Origin: Gammaproteobacteria bacterium | GTDB taxonomy: Bacteria > Pseudomonadota > Gammaproteobacteria > Burkholderiales > Rhodocyclaceae | Assembly: GCA_018819515.1 (NCBI GenBank) | Contig: JAHJPX010000012.1 | Location: 11,826-75,825 of the forward strand | DNA: 64,000 nt | Direction: 5' to 3' | In this document: one piece after another, positions 17,802-26,643 of the stretch | Numbering within the stretch: position 1 is the stretch's first letter | Layout of the letters: each line of letters starts with the position of its first letter | Translations under genes and position numbers: made by a program | Notes under the pieces: generated by a model | The model's input: the letters and a program-made list of their open reading frames with translations, nothing else | Databases searched by the model: none | Told to the model about the DNA's origin: nothing

Positions 17802-18617
17802 ATGACCTACCTGGCCAGCAACAAGCCCATCGTATTGCCAGAACTCGCGCGCATGAAGCGCGAGGGCGAGAAGATCGTCATGCTCACCGGCTACGACGCC
17901 AGCTTCGCCGCGCTCGAAGACCGCTGCGGTGTCGACGTGATCCTGGTCGGCGATTCGCTCGGCAACGTCATCCAGGGCAAGACCTCGACGCTGCCGGTGA
18001 CCATGGAGCACATGGTCTATCACACCGAATGCGTGGCGCACCAGGCGCTGCGGCCGATGGTCGTCGCCGACCTGCCGTTCGGCGCCTACCACGAGTCGAA
18101 GGAACAGGCGATCCGCAATGCCGGCCGCCTGCTGGCCGTCGGCGCCGAGATGGTGAAACTGGAAGGCGGCGAAGTGATGGCCGAAACCGTGCATTTCATG
18201 GTCGAACGCGGCGTACCCGTCTGCGCCCATATCGGCCTGACACCGCAATCGGTGCATGCGCTGGGCGGCTATCGCGTGCAAGGCCGCGACGAGGCGGGTG
18301 CGGCGCGCATGAAGAACGACGCCATCGCCATGGAACAGGCCGGGGCGGCGATGATGGTGCTGGAGATGGTGCCGTCGAAACTCGCCGGCGAGATCACGCG
18401 CACTCTGAAGGCCTGCGCCACCATCGGCATTGGCGCCGGACCCGAATGCGACGGCCAGGTGCTGGTGCTCTACGACATGCTCGGCCTCTATCCGGGCAAG
18501 AAGGGCCGCTTCGTCAAGGATTTCATGGTCGAGGCGCAAAGCATCGAGGGGGCGGTCACGAACTACGTCCAGGCCGTCAAGGACGGCTCCTTCCCCGCCG
18601 CCGAGCACTGCTACTAA
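17802..18617 (+). CDS. panB: 3-methyl-2-oxobutanoate hydroxymethyltransferase PanB
   Basis: 271 residues. First committed step of pantothenate synthesis, making ketopantoate from alpha-ketoisovalerate and methylene-THF. Motifs: MLTGYDASFAALEDRCGVD, VGDSLGNVIQGKTSTLPVTM, DLPFGAYHESKEQAIRNAGR, and PVCAHIGLTPQSVHALGGYR. TTGACA at 17741 and TATAGT at 17767 resemble a promoter, but the 20-base spacing is long. panC follows after 6 bases. Confidence 0.97.
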   Translation: MTYLASNKPIVLPELARMKREGEKIVMLTGYDASFAALEDRCGVDVILVGDSLGNVIQGKTSTLPVTMEHMVYHTECVAHQALRPMVVADLPFGAYHESKEQAIRNAGRLLAVGAEMVKLEGGEVMAETVHFMVERGVPVCAHIGLTPQSVHALGGYRVQGRDEAGAARMKNDAIAMEQAGAAMMVLEMVPSKLAGEITRTLKACATIGIGAGPECDGQVLVLYDMLGLYPGKKGRFVKDFMVEAQSIEGAVTNYVQAVKDGSFPAAEHCY

Positions 18618-18623
18618 TCCAAC

Positions 18624-19460
18624 ATGCAAGTACATGAAACCATCGCCGGCCTGCGTGCCGCGCTGAAGAGTGCCGGCCCCGGCAAACGTGTCGCGCTGGT
18701 GCCGACGATGGGCAACCTGCACGACGGGCATATCGCCCTGATGACGCAGGCGCGCGGCCACGCCGACACCGTCGTCGCCACCATTTTTGTCAACCGGCTG
18801 CAGTTCAGGCCCGGCGAGGACTTCGATAGTTATCCGCGCACTTTCCAGGCCGACTGCGGGAAGCTGGAGGCGGCGGGCGTCGACCACCTGTTCGCGCCCA
18901 CCGAGGCCGAGATGTATCCGCGACCGCAGGGCTACCACGTCGTCCCGCCGGCCGAGCAGGACGGCATTCTGGAAGGCGAATTCCGGCCCGGCCATTTCCG
19001 CGGCGTCGCCACGGTGGTCATGAAGCTGTTTCAGATCGTCGGACCCGATGTCGCCCTGTTCGGCAAGAAGGACTACCAGCAACTGATGGTGATCCGCAAC
19101 ATGGTCGCCGACCTGAACCTGCCGATCGAAATCGTCGGCGGCGAGACGGTCCGCGCCGGGGACGGGCTGGCCCTGTCCTCGCGCAACGGCTACCTTTCGG
19201 CCGAGGAAAGGGCCGAAGCGCCGCACCTGAACCGCGCTATCACCAAGGTAGTAGCGGCGATCCGCGCCGGAAATGCCGATTTCGCTGGCCTGGAGCGGGA
19301 CGCCGTGGCGGAACTGACCGCTGCGGGCTGGCGGCCGGATTACATTGCAATACGGAAGAAAACTGATCTACAATTGCCCCCCGCTCACGAATCCGGGTTG
19401 GTGGTGTTGGCAGCGGCGCGCCTCGGCAGCACGCGTCTCATCGACAACCTGGAAGTGTAG
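18624..19460 (+). CDS. panC: Pantothenate synthetase PanC
   Basis: 278 residues. Joins pantoate and beta-alanine with ATP. Motifs: VPTMGNLHDGHIALMTQAR (nucleotidyl-transferase HxGH-type), IFVNRLQFRPGEDFDSYPRT, GHFRGVATVVMKLF, LFGKKDYQQLMVIRNMV and LALSSRNGYLSAEER. Directly follows panB and precedes panD, so the full beta-alanine branch is together. Confidence 0.97.
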   Translation: MQVHETIAGLRAALKSAGPGKRVALVPTMGNLHDGHIALMTQARGHADTVVATIFVNRLQFRPGEDFDSYPRTFQADCGKLEAAGVDHLFAPTEAEMYPRPQGYHVVPPAEQDGILEGEFRPGHFRGVATVVMKLFQIVGPDVALFGKKDYQQLMVIRNMVADLNLPIEIVGGETVRAGDGLALSSRNGYLSAEERAEAPHLNRAITKVVAAIRAGNADFAGLERDAVAELTAAGWRPDYIAIRKKTDLQLPPAHESGLVVLAAARLGSTRLIDNLEV

Positions 19461-19567
19461 GGCACCGCGATGCGCTCAGGCCGGCGGTGTGCCAGCAGCG
19501 GACAGGACGGGGCCGCATCCCAAGCAACCCCGACGTGTTGTTTCCTTTGCCTGAGAAAGGAACCACC

Positions 19568-19951
19568 ATGCAACGCATGATGCTGAAGTCCAAGCTCCAC
19601 CGCGTCACTGTGACGCAGGCCGAATTGCATTACGAGGGGTCCTGCGCCATCGACGAGAACCTGCTCGACGCCGCCAACGTCCACGAATACGAGCAGATCG
19701 AGATGTGGAACGTCACCAACGGCGAACGTTTCACGACCTATGCGATCAAGGCCGAACGCGGTTCCGGCACCATCTCCGTCAATGGCGCCGCCGCCCGCAA
19801 GGCCTCGCCCGGCGACCTGATGATCATCGCCACCTTCGCCTCGTACGACGAAGCAGAACTGGCCAAATACGAGCCGGACCTGGTGTACGTGGACGCGAAG
19901 AACCGCATCACCCGCCATAGCCGCAAGATCCCGGTCCAGGCCGCGGCCTGA
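19568..19951 (+). CDS. panD: Aspartate 1-decarboxylase PanD
   Basis: 127 residues. Makes beta-alanine from aspartate using a pyruvoyl group formed by self-cleavage. The cleavage site Gly-Ser is seen in LHYEGSCAIDENLLDAANV, and conserved VTNGERFTTYAI, GSGTISVNGAAARKASPGD and YEPDLVYVD follow. ATG 19568 is chosen because it gives the canonical MLKSKLHR start region and has GAAAGGA upstream. The 107-base gap after panC is the only sizeable break in the pan genes. Confidence 0.97.
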   Translation: MQRMMLKSKLHRVTVTQAELHYEGSCAIDENLLDAANVHEYEQIEMWNVTNGERFTTYAIKAERGSGTISVNGAAARKASPGDLMIIATFASYDEAELAKYEPDLVYVDAKNRITRHSRKIPVQAAA

Positions 19952-19964
19952 CCGCCTTTCCCGG

Positions 19965-19985
19965 CCCGCCGCCTAGCGCGGCGGG
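19965..19985 (+). terminator. GC-rich hairpin after panD
   Basis: CCCGCCGC-CTAGC-GCGGCGGG, an 8-bp perfect stem just after the panD stop. No T-run follows, so termination is only a possibility. Confidence 0.4.
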
Positions 19986-20044
19986 AGCGGCCTCTCTGGT
20001 TGCTGCCATTTCCGCCTACCGCGCTTGCGCGTATCATCGCGGCG

Positions 20045-20284
20045 ATGAGTCCTACCGTATTCCGCGAGGGTGGTTTTCGCTTTTTCTTCTTTTCGCGCGA
20101 AGAGCCGAGGATGCATGTGCATGTTCAAGGTCAGAACGGCGAAGCCAAGTTTTGGCTGGAACCGACGATTGAACTGGCACTGTCCGACGGTTTGACGCGA
20201 ATTGAGATCAGCACCGCCCAGCGTCTGGTTCAGGAGCACGAAGATGACATCCGCAACGCCTGGCGCCGACATTTCGCAAGTTGA
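20045..20284 (+). CDS. DUF4160 domain-containing protein
   Basis: 79 residues. Matches DUF4160 in pattern: MSPTVFREGGFRFFFFSREE, then HVHVQGQNGEAKFWLEP and ALSDGLTRIEISTAQRLVQE. The family is often found directly upstream of a DUF2442 gene, and here the two overlap by 41 bases. Such pairs have been proposed as toxin-antitoxin-like modules, but no activity is established. Acts presumably in the cytoplasm. Confidence 0.8.
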   Translation: MSPTVFREGGFRFFFFSREEPRMHVHVQGQNGEAKFWLEPTIELALSDGLTRIEISTAQRLVQEHEDDIRNAWRRHFAS

Positions 20285-20513
20285 AGTCACCAACATCTCC
20301 CGGCAGGGCTTTTGGCTGCTGCTGCGGGATGAGGAGTTATTCTTGCCGTTCGCGGAATTTCCATGGTTTCGCGATGTTCCGGTCGGCAAGATTCTGCACG
20401 TTGAACTCCCGGCCGCCAACCATCTCTACTGGCCAGAGTTGGATGTCGACCTCGCGGTCGAATCGGTTCGCCACCCGGAAAGGTTCCCGCTGTTCAGCCG
20501 CACTGGCGCCTAA
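20244..20513 (+). CDS. DUF2442 domain-containing protein
   Basis: 89 residues from ATG 20244. VEVTNISRQGFWLLLRDEEL, LPFAEFPWFRDVPVGKILHV and LHVELPAANHLYWPELDVDL match the DUF2442 fold (partner of DUF4160). The long overlap with the preceding gene indicates coupled translation. The start is inferred; a later start would trim the overlap. Confidence 0.8.
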   Translation: MTSATPGADISQVEVTNISRQGFWLLLRDEELFLPFAEFPWFRDVPVGKILHVELPAANHLYWPELDVDLAVESVRHPERFPLFSRTGA

Positions 20514-20591
20514 TCTGCACCACCGCGACTGATTGTCTGGAAGGGCCTGCCTCAGCGGAGGACGTTCTCGGGCGTCCGCGACGCTACCCTG

Positions 20592-21056
20592 TTAGCGAAT
20601 GAACGCATCAACTGAGTACGTGAAGCGCTGAACCTCTTCACCGTTTAGGGAAAGCGTCATGCTATGAGGACCTGAAGGATCGCCATGCTCAACCGTCCAT
20701 GACGCGTGCCCAAGCACATTCGATCCAGCCTCTATTTCTCCCTCGATCACTATCGTTCTGCCGTCCTCAGATATTGATAGCGTCTCGATGCCGGTTGGCT
20801 TTTCAATGTGTTCCATCGGAACAGGAAACTCGTAGACCTCCCGAAATTTCACTCTGTCACGGGTTGGCTTGACTGTCGCAACCCATCCATAAACGTCGCC
20901 GGGGCGGAATGAGGTTGCCGTGACGACTTCGTATCGGTCCTCTGTGACCCTAACGTACTTACCAAACACGATCTCCTCGATCAAGGGTACCGGCTTGGCG
21001 CAGCCAAACACTGCCGACATCAATGCTAGAACGATGGTGAAGATGGTTGCTCGCAT
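20592..21056 (-). CDS. Hypothetical lipoprotein
   Basis: 154 residues. Signal peptide MRATIFTIVLALMSAVFGCA with lipobox VFGC (lipid Cys at 19). The mature part is beta-rich and not recognised. It lies between the DUF2442 gene (convergent) and the DUF192 gene on the same strand, with 18 bases between them. GC is lower than in the neighbours. Confidence 0.65.
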   Translation of the reverse strand: MRATIFTIVLALMSAVFGCAKPVPLIEEIVFGKYVRVTEDRYEVVTATSFRPGDVYGWVATVKPTRDRVKFREVYEFPVPMEHIEKPTGIETLSISEDGRTIVIEGEIEAGSNVLGHASWTVEHGDPSGPHSMTLSLNGEEVQRFTYSVDAFIR

Positions 21057-21074
21057 GTGTCGCTAACTCTTGAT

Positions 21075-21521
21075 TTATCTCGGCGGCGGTGCCCGGTCGA
21101 TTCCCCGCAGTTGCATGCCGGGCTTGATGCCACGGCTGCCGAACCATCCGGCGTTCATTTCCAGCGCGTAGCGCGCCGGCCTGGCCGCGCAGTGGTTGTT
21201 CAGCGTCTGCGGCTTCATTTCCTCGACGTTGAGGATGCGGCCATCGTCGTCGAGGAAGGCGACCGACAGCGGCAGCAGGGTGTTCTTCATCCACATGCAG
21301 TGCCGCGCCTCGGCGTCGAAGACGAACAGCATGCCGCGATGTACCGGCATCGACTCGCGATTCATCAGGCCCTGCATGCGCGTCGCCGGGGTGTTCACGA
21401 CTTCCGCCTCGATGCGGTGCATGCCGGCGGCGAGTTCGATCGTCGGCAGGCTCTGCGCCGCGGCGGGAAAAGTCAGCCATGGCGACACGCCGAGAAACAG
21501 GATGAAAAGTCGCAGCAGCAT
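21075..21521 (-). CDS. DUF192 family exported protein
   Basis: 148 residues. DUF192 hallmarks: ATRMQGLMNRESMPVHRGML, CMWMKNTLLPLSVAFLDDDG and ALEMNAGWFGSRGIKPGMQL. The signal peptide includes GVSPWLTFPAAAQ at residues ~10-22, which is coded by a short-repeat copy read in its reverse orientation; the repeat thus supplies part of the export signal. Family function is unknown. Confidence 0.85.
   Translation of the reverse strand: MLLRLFILFLGVSPWLTFPAAAQSLPTIELAAGMHRIEAEVVNTPATRMQGLMNRESMPVHRGMLFVFDAEARHCMWMKNTLLPLSVAFLDDDGRILNVEEMKPQTLNNHCAARPARYALEMNAGWFGSRGIKPGMQLRGIDRAPPPR
21468..21492 (+). repeat. Short dispersed hairpin repeat in the DUF192 signal peptide
   Basis: AAAAGTCAGCC, then ATGGCG-ACA-CGCCGA. 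Read on the minus strand as GVSPWLTF. Confidence 0.8.
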
Positions 21522-21538
21522 CGTTTTGGCTCCCGGAA

Positions 21539-22009
21539 TCAGAGGAAGCGATCCAGCATCTTGCGACTGGCGCGGTCGAGCGCGCGGATGTCGCGGACCA
21601 GAAAATGGATGCCGTTGGCGTCGGCGATCAGCAGCGCGGCGCTGCCGAGGCGGCGGATGTCCTCCTCGCCCTTGAGCACCAGCGTGGTTTCGCCGCGATC
21701 GGATTCGACGACCCAGGTGCTGGGCGTGGCGAAGCTCGACACGCTGACGATGCGCTTGATCTCCGGCATGAACTCGCGGCTGGCCAGTTCGCCCTCGATC
21801 AGGCCGCGCACGGCCTCGGGCAAATCGGCGACGCGGTCGAACCAGGCCACTTCGCGGCCGTCGGCGGCGACCAGGGAGACGCCTTCGTCGGCGGCGCTGA
21901 TAGGAAACGCCCGCACCGGCACCACGCCTTCCGCCACCGTGCCGTCGGCGCCGGTGAACACCAGCCGGCCGAAGGCGTCGCGCACAAGTCGGAAGTCAAT
22001 CGCCGTCAT
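21539..22009 (-). CDS. DUF1854 family protein associated with cyanophycin metabolism
   Basis: 156 residues from ATG 22009, which has GGAGAG upstream. Family segments: FRLVRDAFGRLVFTGADG, SLVAADGREVAWFDRVADLP and EFMPEIKRIVSVSSFATPST. DUF1854 proteins are regularly encoded beside the cyanophycin-linked ABC exporter, as here (14-base overlap with that gene). Role unknown; the location suggests a partner of the transporter. Confidence 0.85.
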   Translation of the reverse strand: MTAIDFRLVRDAFGRLVFTGADGTVAEGVVPVRAFPISAADEGVSLVAADGREVAWFDRVADLPEAVRGLIEGELASREFMPEIKRIVSVSSFATPSTWVVESDRGETTLVLKGEEDIRRLGSAALLIADANGIHFLVRDIRALDRASRKMLDRFL

Positions 22010-24296
22010 GGCTTCTCTCCACGGGATCGGCAGACGCATCCACCATCTCGGTATCCACGTTTCGTGCCTGCGCCTGGTAGAGGCGATAGTAGTGGCCTTC
22101 GCGCGCCATCAGGTCGTCGTGCGGGCCGACCTCGACGATCCTGCCGCGATCCATCACCACGAGGCGGTCGGCCTTGCGCAAGGTCGACAGCCGGTGCGCG
22201 ATGGCGATGGTGGTGCGGCCGCGCACGAGGTTGTCGAGCGCTTTCTGGATTTCCTTCTCGGTTTCGGTATCGACCGACGAAGTCGCCTCGTCGAGGATCA
22301 GGATCTTCGGATCGATCAACAGTGCGCGGGCGATGGAGATGCGCTGGCGCTCGCCGCCCGAAAGGCCCTGGCCGCGCTCACCGACCAGCGAATCGTAGCC
22401 GTGCGGCAGGCGCAGGATGAACTCGTGCGCGTGCGCGGCGCGGGCGGCGGCGACGATCTCCTCGCGCGTCGCGTCCGGCCTGCCGTAGGCGATGTTCTCG
22501 GCGATGGTGCCGAAGAAGAGGAAGGGCTCCTGCAACACCAGGCCGATGTGGCGGCGGTATTCGGAAACCGGCACCGAGCGGATGTCGGTGCCGTCGATGC
22601 GGATGGCGCCTTCGCTGACGTCGTAGAAACGGCAGATCAGGTTCACCAGCGTACTCTTGCCCGAGCCGCTATGACCAACCAGGCCGATCATCTCGCCGGG
22701 CGCAATGGACAGGCTCAGCCCGTGGATCACCGCGCGGTTGCCATAGCGAAAGCCGATGTCGCGAAGTTCGATACGGCCTGTCACCCCCGACAGATGTACC
22801 GGGGTCACCGGCTCGGGCACACTCGACACATGATCGAGGATGTCGAAGATGCGCTTGGCGCCGACCGCCGCCTTCTGCGTCACCGAGACGATGCGGCTCA
22901 TCGAATCGAGCCGCGTGTAGAAGCGGCCGATGTAGGCGAGGAAGGCGGTCAGCACGCCGACCGTGATCTGGTCGTGCGCGACCTGCCAGATGCCGAAGCC
23001 CCAGACGACCAGCAGGCCGATTTCGGTCAGCAGCGTCACCGTCGGCGAGAACAGCGCCCAGGTCTTGTTCAGGCGGTCGTTGAGCGTCAGGTTGTGCTCG
23101 TTGGCGACACGGAACCGTTCGCCTTCCCGCGTCTCCTGGGCGAAGGCCTTGACGACGCGAATGCCGGGAATCACGTCGGCGAGCACGTTGGTCACCTCGG
23201 CCCAGACGCGATCGGTTTTTTCGAAGCCGGTGCGCAAGCGGTCCCGCACCGTGTGGATCATCCAGGCGATCAGCGGCAACGGCATGAGCGTCGCCAGCGC
23301 CAGCCACGGATCGATGGACACGAGGATGACGGCGGTCATGGCAATCATCAGCACGTCGGTGGCGAAGTCGAGCAGGTGCAGCGACAGGAACAGGTTGATG
23401 CGGTCCGTCTCCGAGCCGATGCGCGCCATCAGGTCGCCGGTGCGCTTGCCGCCGAAGTACTCGAGCGACAGGTTGAGCAGATGCTCGAAGGTCGCCGTGC
23501 GCAGGTCGCGGCCGATGCGTTCCGACACCAGCGCCAGGATGAAGGTCTTGATCCAGCCCAGGCCCCAGGCCAGCAGGGCCGCGCCCAGCAGGCCGCCAAG
23601 GTAGAGCGTCACCAGGTCGACGTCGATCGGCTTGCCGTTCTGGTAGGGGATCAGGATGTCGTCCATCAGCGGCATGGTGAGATACGGCGGCACCAGCGTC
23701 GCGGCGGTGCTGGCCAGCATCAGCAGAAAGGCGGCCAGCAGCCGCCCCCGGTACGGGCGCGCGAAACGCCAGAGACGCAACAGCGTCCAGGTCGACGGCG
23801 GCGTATGGATCACCTTGCTGCACACCGGGCATTCTTCCTGGTCCGGTTCCAGCGGTGTATTGCAGGTCGGACAGACGGCCTCGTCGGGCGGAGGCACCGG
23901 CCGGCCGCTGCAATGGCTTTCGAGGCGCCGCTTGAACTCGGAAACGAGGCGCAAGGAATGGACGTTTTCGGCCAGCGTGTAGCGCCAGCAGCCCAGGCGC
24001 GAATCGGCATCGCGCAATTCCAGCGTCCCCAGGCCACCGTGGTCATGGCTTTGCAGGATCAATCCGGGGCGAATATCCCACGACTGCCACGCCGCCCCGT
24101 CCGCCGCCCGGGCGACGATGCGCCGGTCGGTGACGACGATCAGCCCGCGGGCAAAGCGGAGCTTGCCGTCGAGATCGGGTTCCAGCCAGGCCGCGACCTG
24201 TTCGTCCGCGTCCAGAAAGTCAGCCGTGGCGATACGCCACATTTCCGGCAGGGAATTGGAATCTCCCGCCAGGCGGGGCGTTACGGATCGCATCAT
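21996..24296 (-). CDS. Cyanophycin-associated ABC transporter (fused membrane and ATPase domains)
   Basis: 766 residues. The N-terminal ~170 are soluble and contain a zinc ribbon (Cys142, 145, 156, 159: CPTCNTPL and CPVC). Six-helix exporter domain at ~175-470, then an ATPase domain with Walker A GHSGSGKSTL, signature LSGGERQRISIARAL and Walker B ILILDEATSSVD, all intact. It is divergent from two cyanophycin-synthetase-type genes and followed by DUF1854, the usual context for this transporter. Substrate unknown. Residues ~19-27 (WRIATADFL) are coded by a short repeat near the N-terminus. ATG 24296 or 24293 is the start. Confidence 0.9.
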   Translation of the reverse strand: MMRSVTPRLAGDSNSLPEMWRIATADFLDADEQVAAWLEPDLDGKLRFARGLIVVTDRRIVARAADGAAWQSWDIRPGLILQSHDHGGLGTLELRDADSRLGCWRYTLAENVHSLRLVSEFKRRLESHCSGRPVPPPDEAVCPTCNTPLEPDQEECPVCSKVIHTPPSTWTLLRLWRFARPYRGRLLAAFLLMLASTAATLVPPYLTMPLMDDILIPYQNGKPIDVDLVTLYLGGLLGAALLAWGLGWIKTFILALVSERIGRDLRTATFEHLLNLSLEYFGGKRTGDLMARIGSETDRINLFLSLHLLDFATDVLMIAMTAVILVSIDPWLALATLMPLPLIAWMIHTVRDRLRTGFEKTDRVWAEVTNVLADVIPGIRVVKAFAQETREGERFRVANEHNLTLNDRLNKTWALFSPTVTLLTEIGLLVVWGFGIWQVAHDQITVGVLTAFLAYIGRFYTRLDSMSRIVSVTQKAAVGAKRIFDILDHVSSVPEPVTPVHLSGVTGRIELRDIGFRYGNRAVIHGLSLSIAPGEMIGLVGHSGSGKSTLVNLICRFYDVSEGAIRIDGTDIRSVPVSEYRRHIGLVLQEPFLFFGTIAENIAYGRPDATREEIVAAARAAHAHEFILRLPHGYDSLVGERGQGLSGGERQRISIARALLIDPKILILDEATSSVDTETEKEIQKALDNLVRGRTTIAIAHRLSTLRKADRLVVMDRGRIVEVGPHDDLMAREGHYYRLYQAQARNVDTEMVDASADPVERSHDGD
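24216..24240 (+). repeat. Short dispersed hairpin repeat in the ABC transporter gene
   Basis: GAAAGTCAGCC, then GTGGCG-ATA-CGCCAC (perfect stem). Read on the minus strand as WRIATADF. Confidence 0.85.
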
Positions 24297-24457
24297 GCCG
24301 CGAGTATACCTGCGCGCATCGGCGATAATCGCTGGCGTTGTCGCCCGACACACACTTCTACGTCATGCCCGGGCGTCCTGTAAACTAGTTGGCTTGTCCG
24401 GCGTTACTTGGCGTCGGGGGTACTTTGAACCCGGCAGTCGCACCTACCGACAACTAC

Positions 24458-26641
24458 ATGAAGAAACTCGACATCGTTCGCGTCATCCCGCTGCGTGGCC
24501 CCAACGTCTGGACTTACCGGCCCGCCCTCGAAGCCTGGGTCGACATCGGCGAACTGGAGGATTTCCCCTCCAACACCCTGCCCGGCTTCGTCGATCGACT
24601 GGTCGCCTGGCTGCCCTCGCTGATCGAGCACAAGTGCAGCATCGGCGAGCGCGGCGGGTTCATCCAGCGCCTGCGCGAAGGTACCTGGGCGGCGCACATT
24701 CTTGAACACACGACGCTCGAAATCCAGAACCTCGCCGGCCAGCGGACCGGCTTCGGCAAGGCGCGCGGCACTTCGGTGCGCGGCCTGTACAAAGTGGTCG
24801 TCCGTTCACGCCAGGAGGAAGTGACTCGCGCCTGTCTCGAACACGCCCGGCAACTGATCCTGGCGGCAATCGAGGATCGCCCCTTCGACGTCGCTGCCGC
24901 CGTCGCCGACGTACGCACGATCGCCGACCGCCACTGCCTCGGGCCGAGCACGGCCTGCATCGTCGATGCCGCCACCGAGCGCGGCATTCCGTCGATCCGG
25001 CTGACCGACGGCAATCTCGTGCAGCTCGGCTACGGCGCGCGCAGCCGCCGCATCTGGACAGCCGAAACCGACCGCACCAGCGCCATCGCCGAAGGCATCG
25101 CCGGCAACAAGGAGCTGACCAAGCGCCTGCTCGCGGCCTGCGGCGTTCCGATCCCCGAGGGCCGCGAAGTGGATAGCGCAGTGGACGCATGGGATGCCGC
25201 CGAGGACATCGGCCTGCCGGTAGTGGTCAAGCCGACCGACGCCAATCACGGCCGCGGCGTGTTTACCGACCTCAACACGCGTGCGGAAGTCGAGCGGGCC
25301 TATGCGGCCGCGGAGAAGGAAGGCAGCGGCGTGATGGTCGAACGCTTCGTGCGGGGCGATTCGCACCGCCTGCTGGTGGTCGGCAACCGCGTCGTCGCGG
25401 CAACCGGCGGCAAGGTGCTGAACGTGATCGGCAACGGCAAGTCCACGATTGCGCAACTGGTGGACAGCCAGATCAACGGCGATCCACGCTGCGGTGTCGA
25501 GGAGGAATTCCCGCTCGAACCGCTGGTACTGGCAAACGAGCCGATCGCCCTGCTCGAACTGGAGCGTCAGGGCTATACCGCGAAATCGGTGCCGCCGAAG
25601 GGCCAGGACGTCCTGATCAAGCGCCAGGGCGACCTCGCCTACGACGAAACCGACGCCGTGCATCCGGATGTCGCCGCGACAGCCACGCTGGCGGCGCGCA
25701 TCGTCGGCCTGGACATCGCCGGCATCGACATCGTCGCCGAGAACATCGGCGAGCCGCTGGCGGAAACGCGCGGCGCCGTGGTCGAGGTCAATGCCGGCCC
25801 GGGGCTGCTGATGCACCTGAAGCCGGCGGAGGGCAAGCCGCGGCCGGTCGGCATGGCCATCGCCAACCACTTGTTCGCCGTCGGTGAAAACGGACGCATC
25901 CCCATCGTGGGCGTGACGGGCAGCACGGGCAAGACGGCGGTTGCGCGATTGCTCGCCGAGTTGCTTCGGCTTTCCGGCCTGCCGACGGGGCTTGCTTGCA
26001 GCACGGGTTCCTTTCTCGGGGCGCGCCGCCTCGACAAGGCCGACGGGGCCAACTGGAGCGCCGCACACCGGATGCTGATCAACCGCGCGGTCGAGGTCGC
26101 GGTTCTGGAGACCGGCGCGCGCAGCATCCTTGCCGAAGGCCTCGCCTACGATCGCTGCCAGGTCGCCGTCATCACCAACATCGACCCCGCCGAACAGGTC
26201 GCCGACCACTACATCGAATCGCCGGAACAACTGGTCAACGTGCTGCGCACGCTGGTGGACGTGGTATTGCCGGAGGGCATTGCCGTGCTGAACGCCGACG
26301 ACCCACTGGTCGCACCGCTGGCGCCGCTTTGTGACGGCGAGGTGATCTTCTTCAGCAGCGGACCGGACAATCCGGTGGTCGTCCGGCATCGCGCGCTCGG
26401 CCGGCGGGCAGTCGTGTTTCGCGACGGCAGGCTGGTCCTCGCCAGCGGCCAGCAGGAAATCCTGGTCACCACGCCGGCGACAACGGCGGCAATCGCGCGC
26501 GACCCCGAAATGGCGACGATCATCGCAGCGGCGGCAGCCGCGGCGTGGGCCATGGCGGTCGCGCCGGACCTGATCCGGGCGGGAATCGAAACCCATCATG
26601 CCGCGGCCGCGTTCGGGCTCGACAGGAAAGCGCAGGACTAG
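24458..26641 (+). CDS. Cyanophycin synthetase homologue lacking the C-terminal Mur-ligase domain
   Basis: 727 residues. Shares with cyanophycin synthetase the N-terminal domain (PLRGPNVWTYRPALEAWVDI, HILEHTTLEIQNLAGQRTGF), the ATP-grasp domain (NKELTKRLLAACGVPIPEGR, PVVVKPTDANHGRGVFTDLN) and a Mur-like central domain with P-loop VGVTGSTGKTA near residue 484. It ends after WAMAVAPDLIRAGIETHHAA, with no PGRFN...DYGHNP segment. The pair in this order (short homologue, then full CphA) is known as cphA'/cphA in betaproteobacteria. It may act with CphA or on a related substrate; activity is not shown. cphA starts 2 bases after its stop. Confidence 0.85.
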   Translation: MKKLDIVRVIPLRGPNVWTYRPALEAWVDIGELEDFPSNTLPGFVDRLVAWLPSLIEHKCSIGERGGFIQRLREGTWAAHILEHTTLEIQNLAGQRTGFGKARGTSVRGLYKVVVRSRQEEVTRACLEHARQLILAAIEDRPFDVAAAVADVRTIADRHCLGPSTACIVDAATERGIPSIRLTDGNLVQLGYGARSRRIWTAETDRTSAIAEGIAGNKELTKRLLAACGVPIPEGREVDSAVDAWDAAEDIGLPVVVKPTDANHGRGVFTDLNTRAEVERAYAAAEKEGSGVMVERFVRGDSHRLLVVGNRVVAATGGKVLNVIGNGKSTIAQLVDSQINGDPRCGVEEEFPLEPLVLANEPIALLELERQGYTAKSVPPKGQDVLIKRQGDLAYDETDAVHPDVAATATLAARIVGLDIAGIDIVAENIGEPLAETRGAVVEVNAGPGLLMHLKPAEGKPRPVGMAIANHLFAVGENGRIPIVGVTGSTGKTAVARLLAELLRLSGLPTGLACSTGSFLGARRLDKADGANWSAAHRMLINRAVEVAVLETGARSILAEGLAYDRCQVAVITNIDPAEQVADHYIESPEQLVNVLRTLVDVVLPEGIAVLNADDPLVAPLAPLCDGEVIFFSSGPDNPVVVRHRALGRRAVVFRDGRLVLASGQQEILVTTPATTAAIARDPEMATIIAAAAAAAWAMAVAPDLIRAGIETHHAAAAFGLDRKAQD

Positions 26642-26643
26642 CC

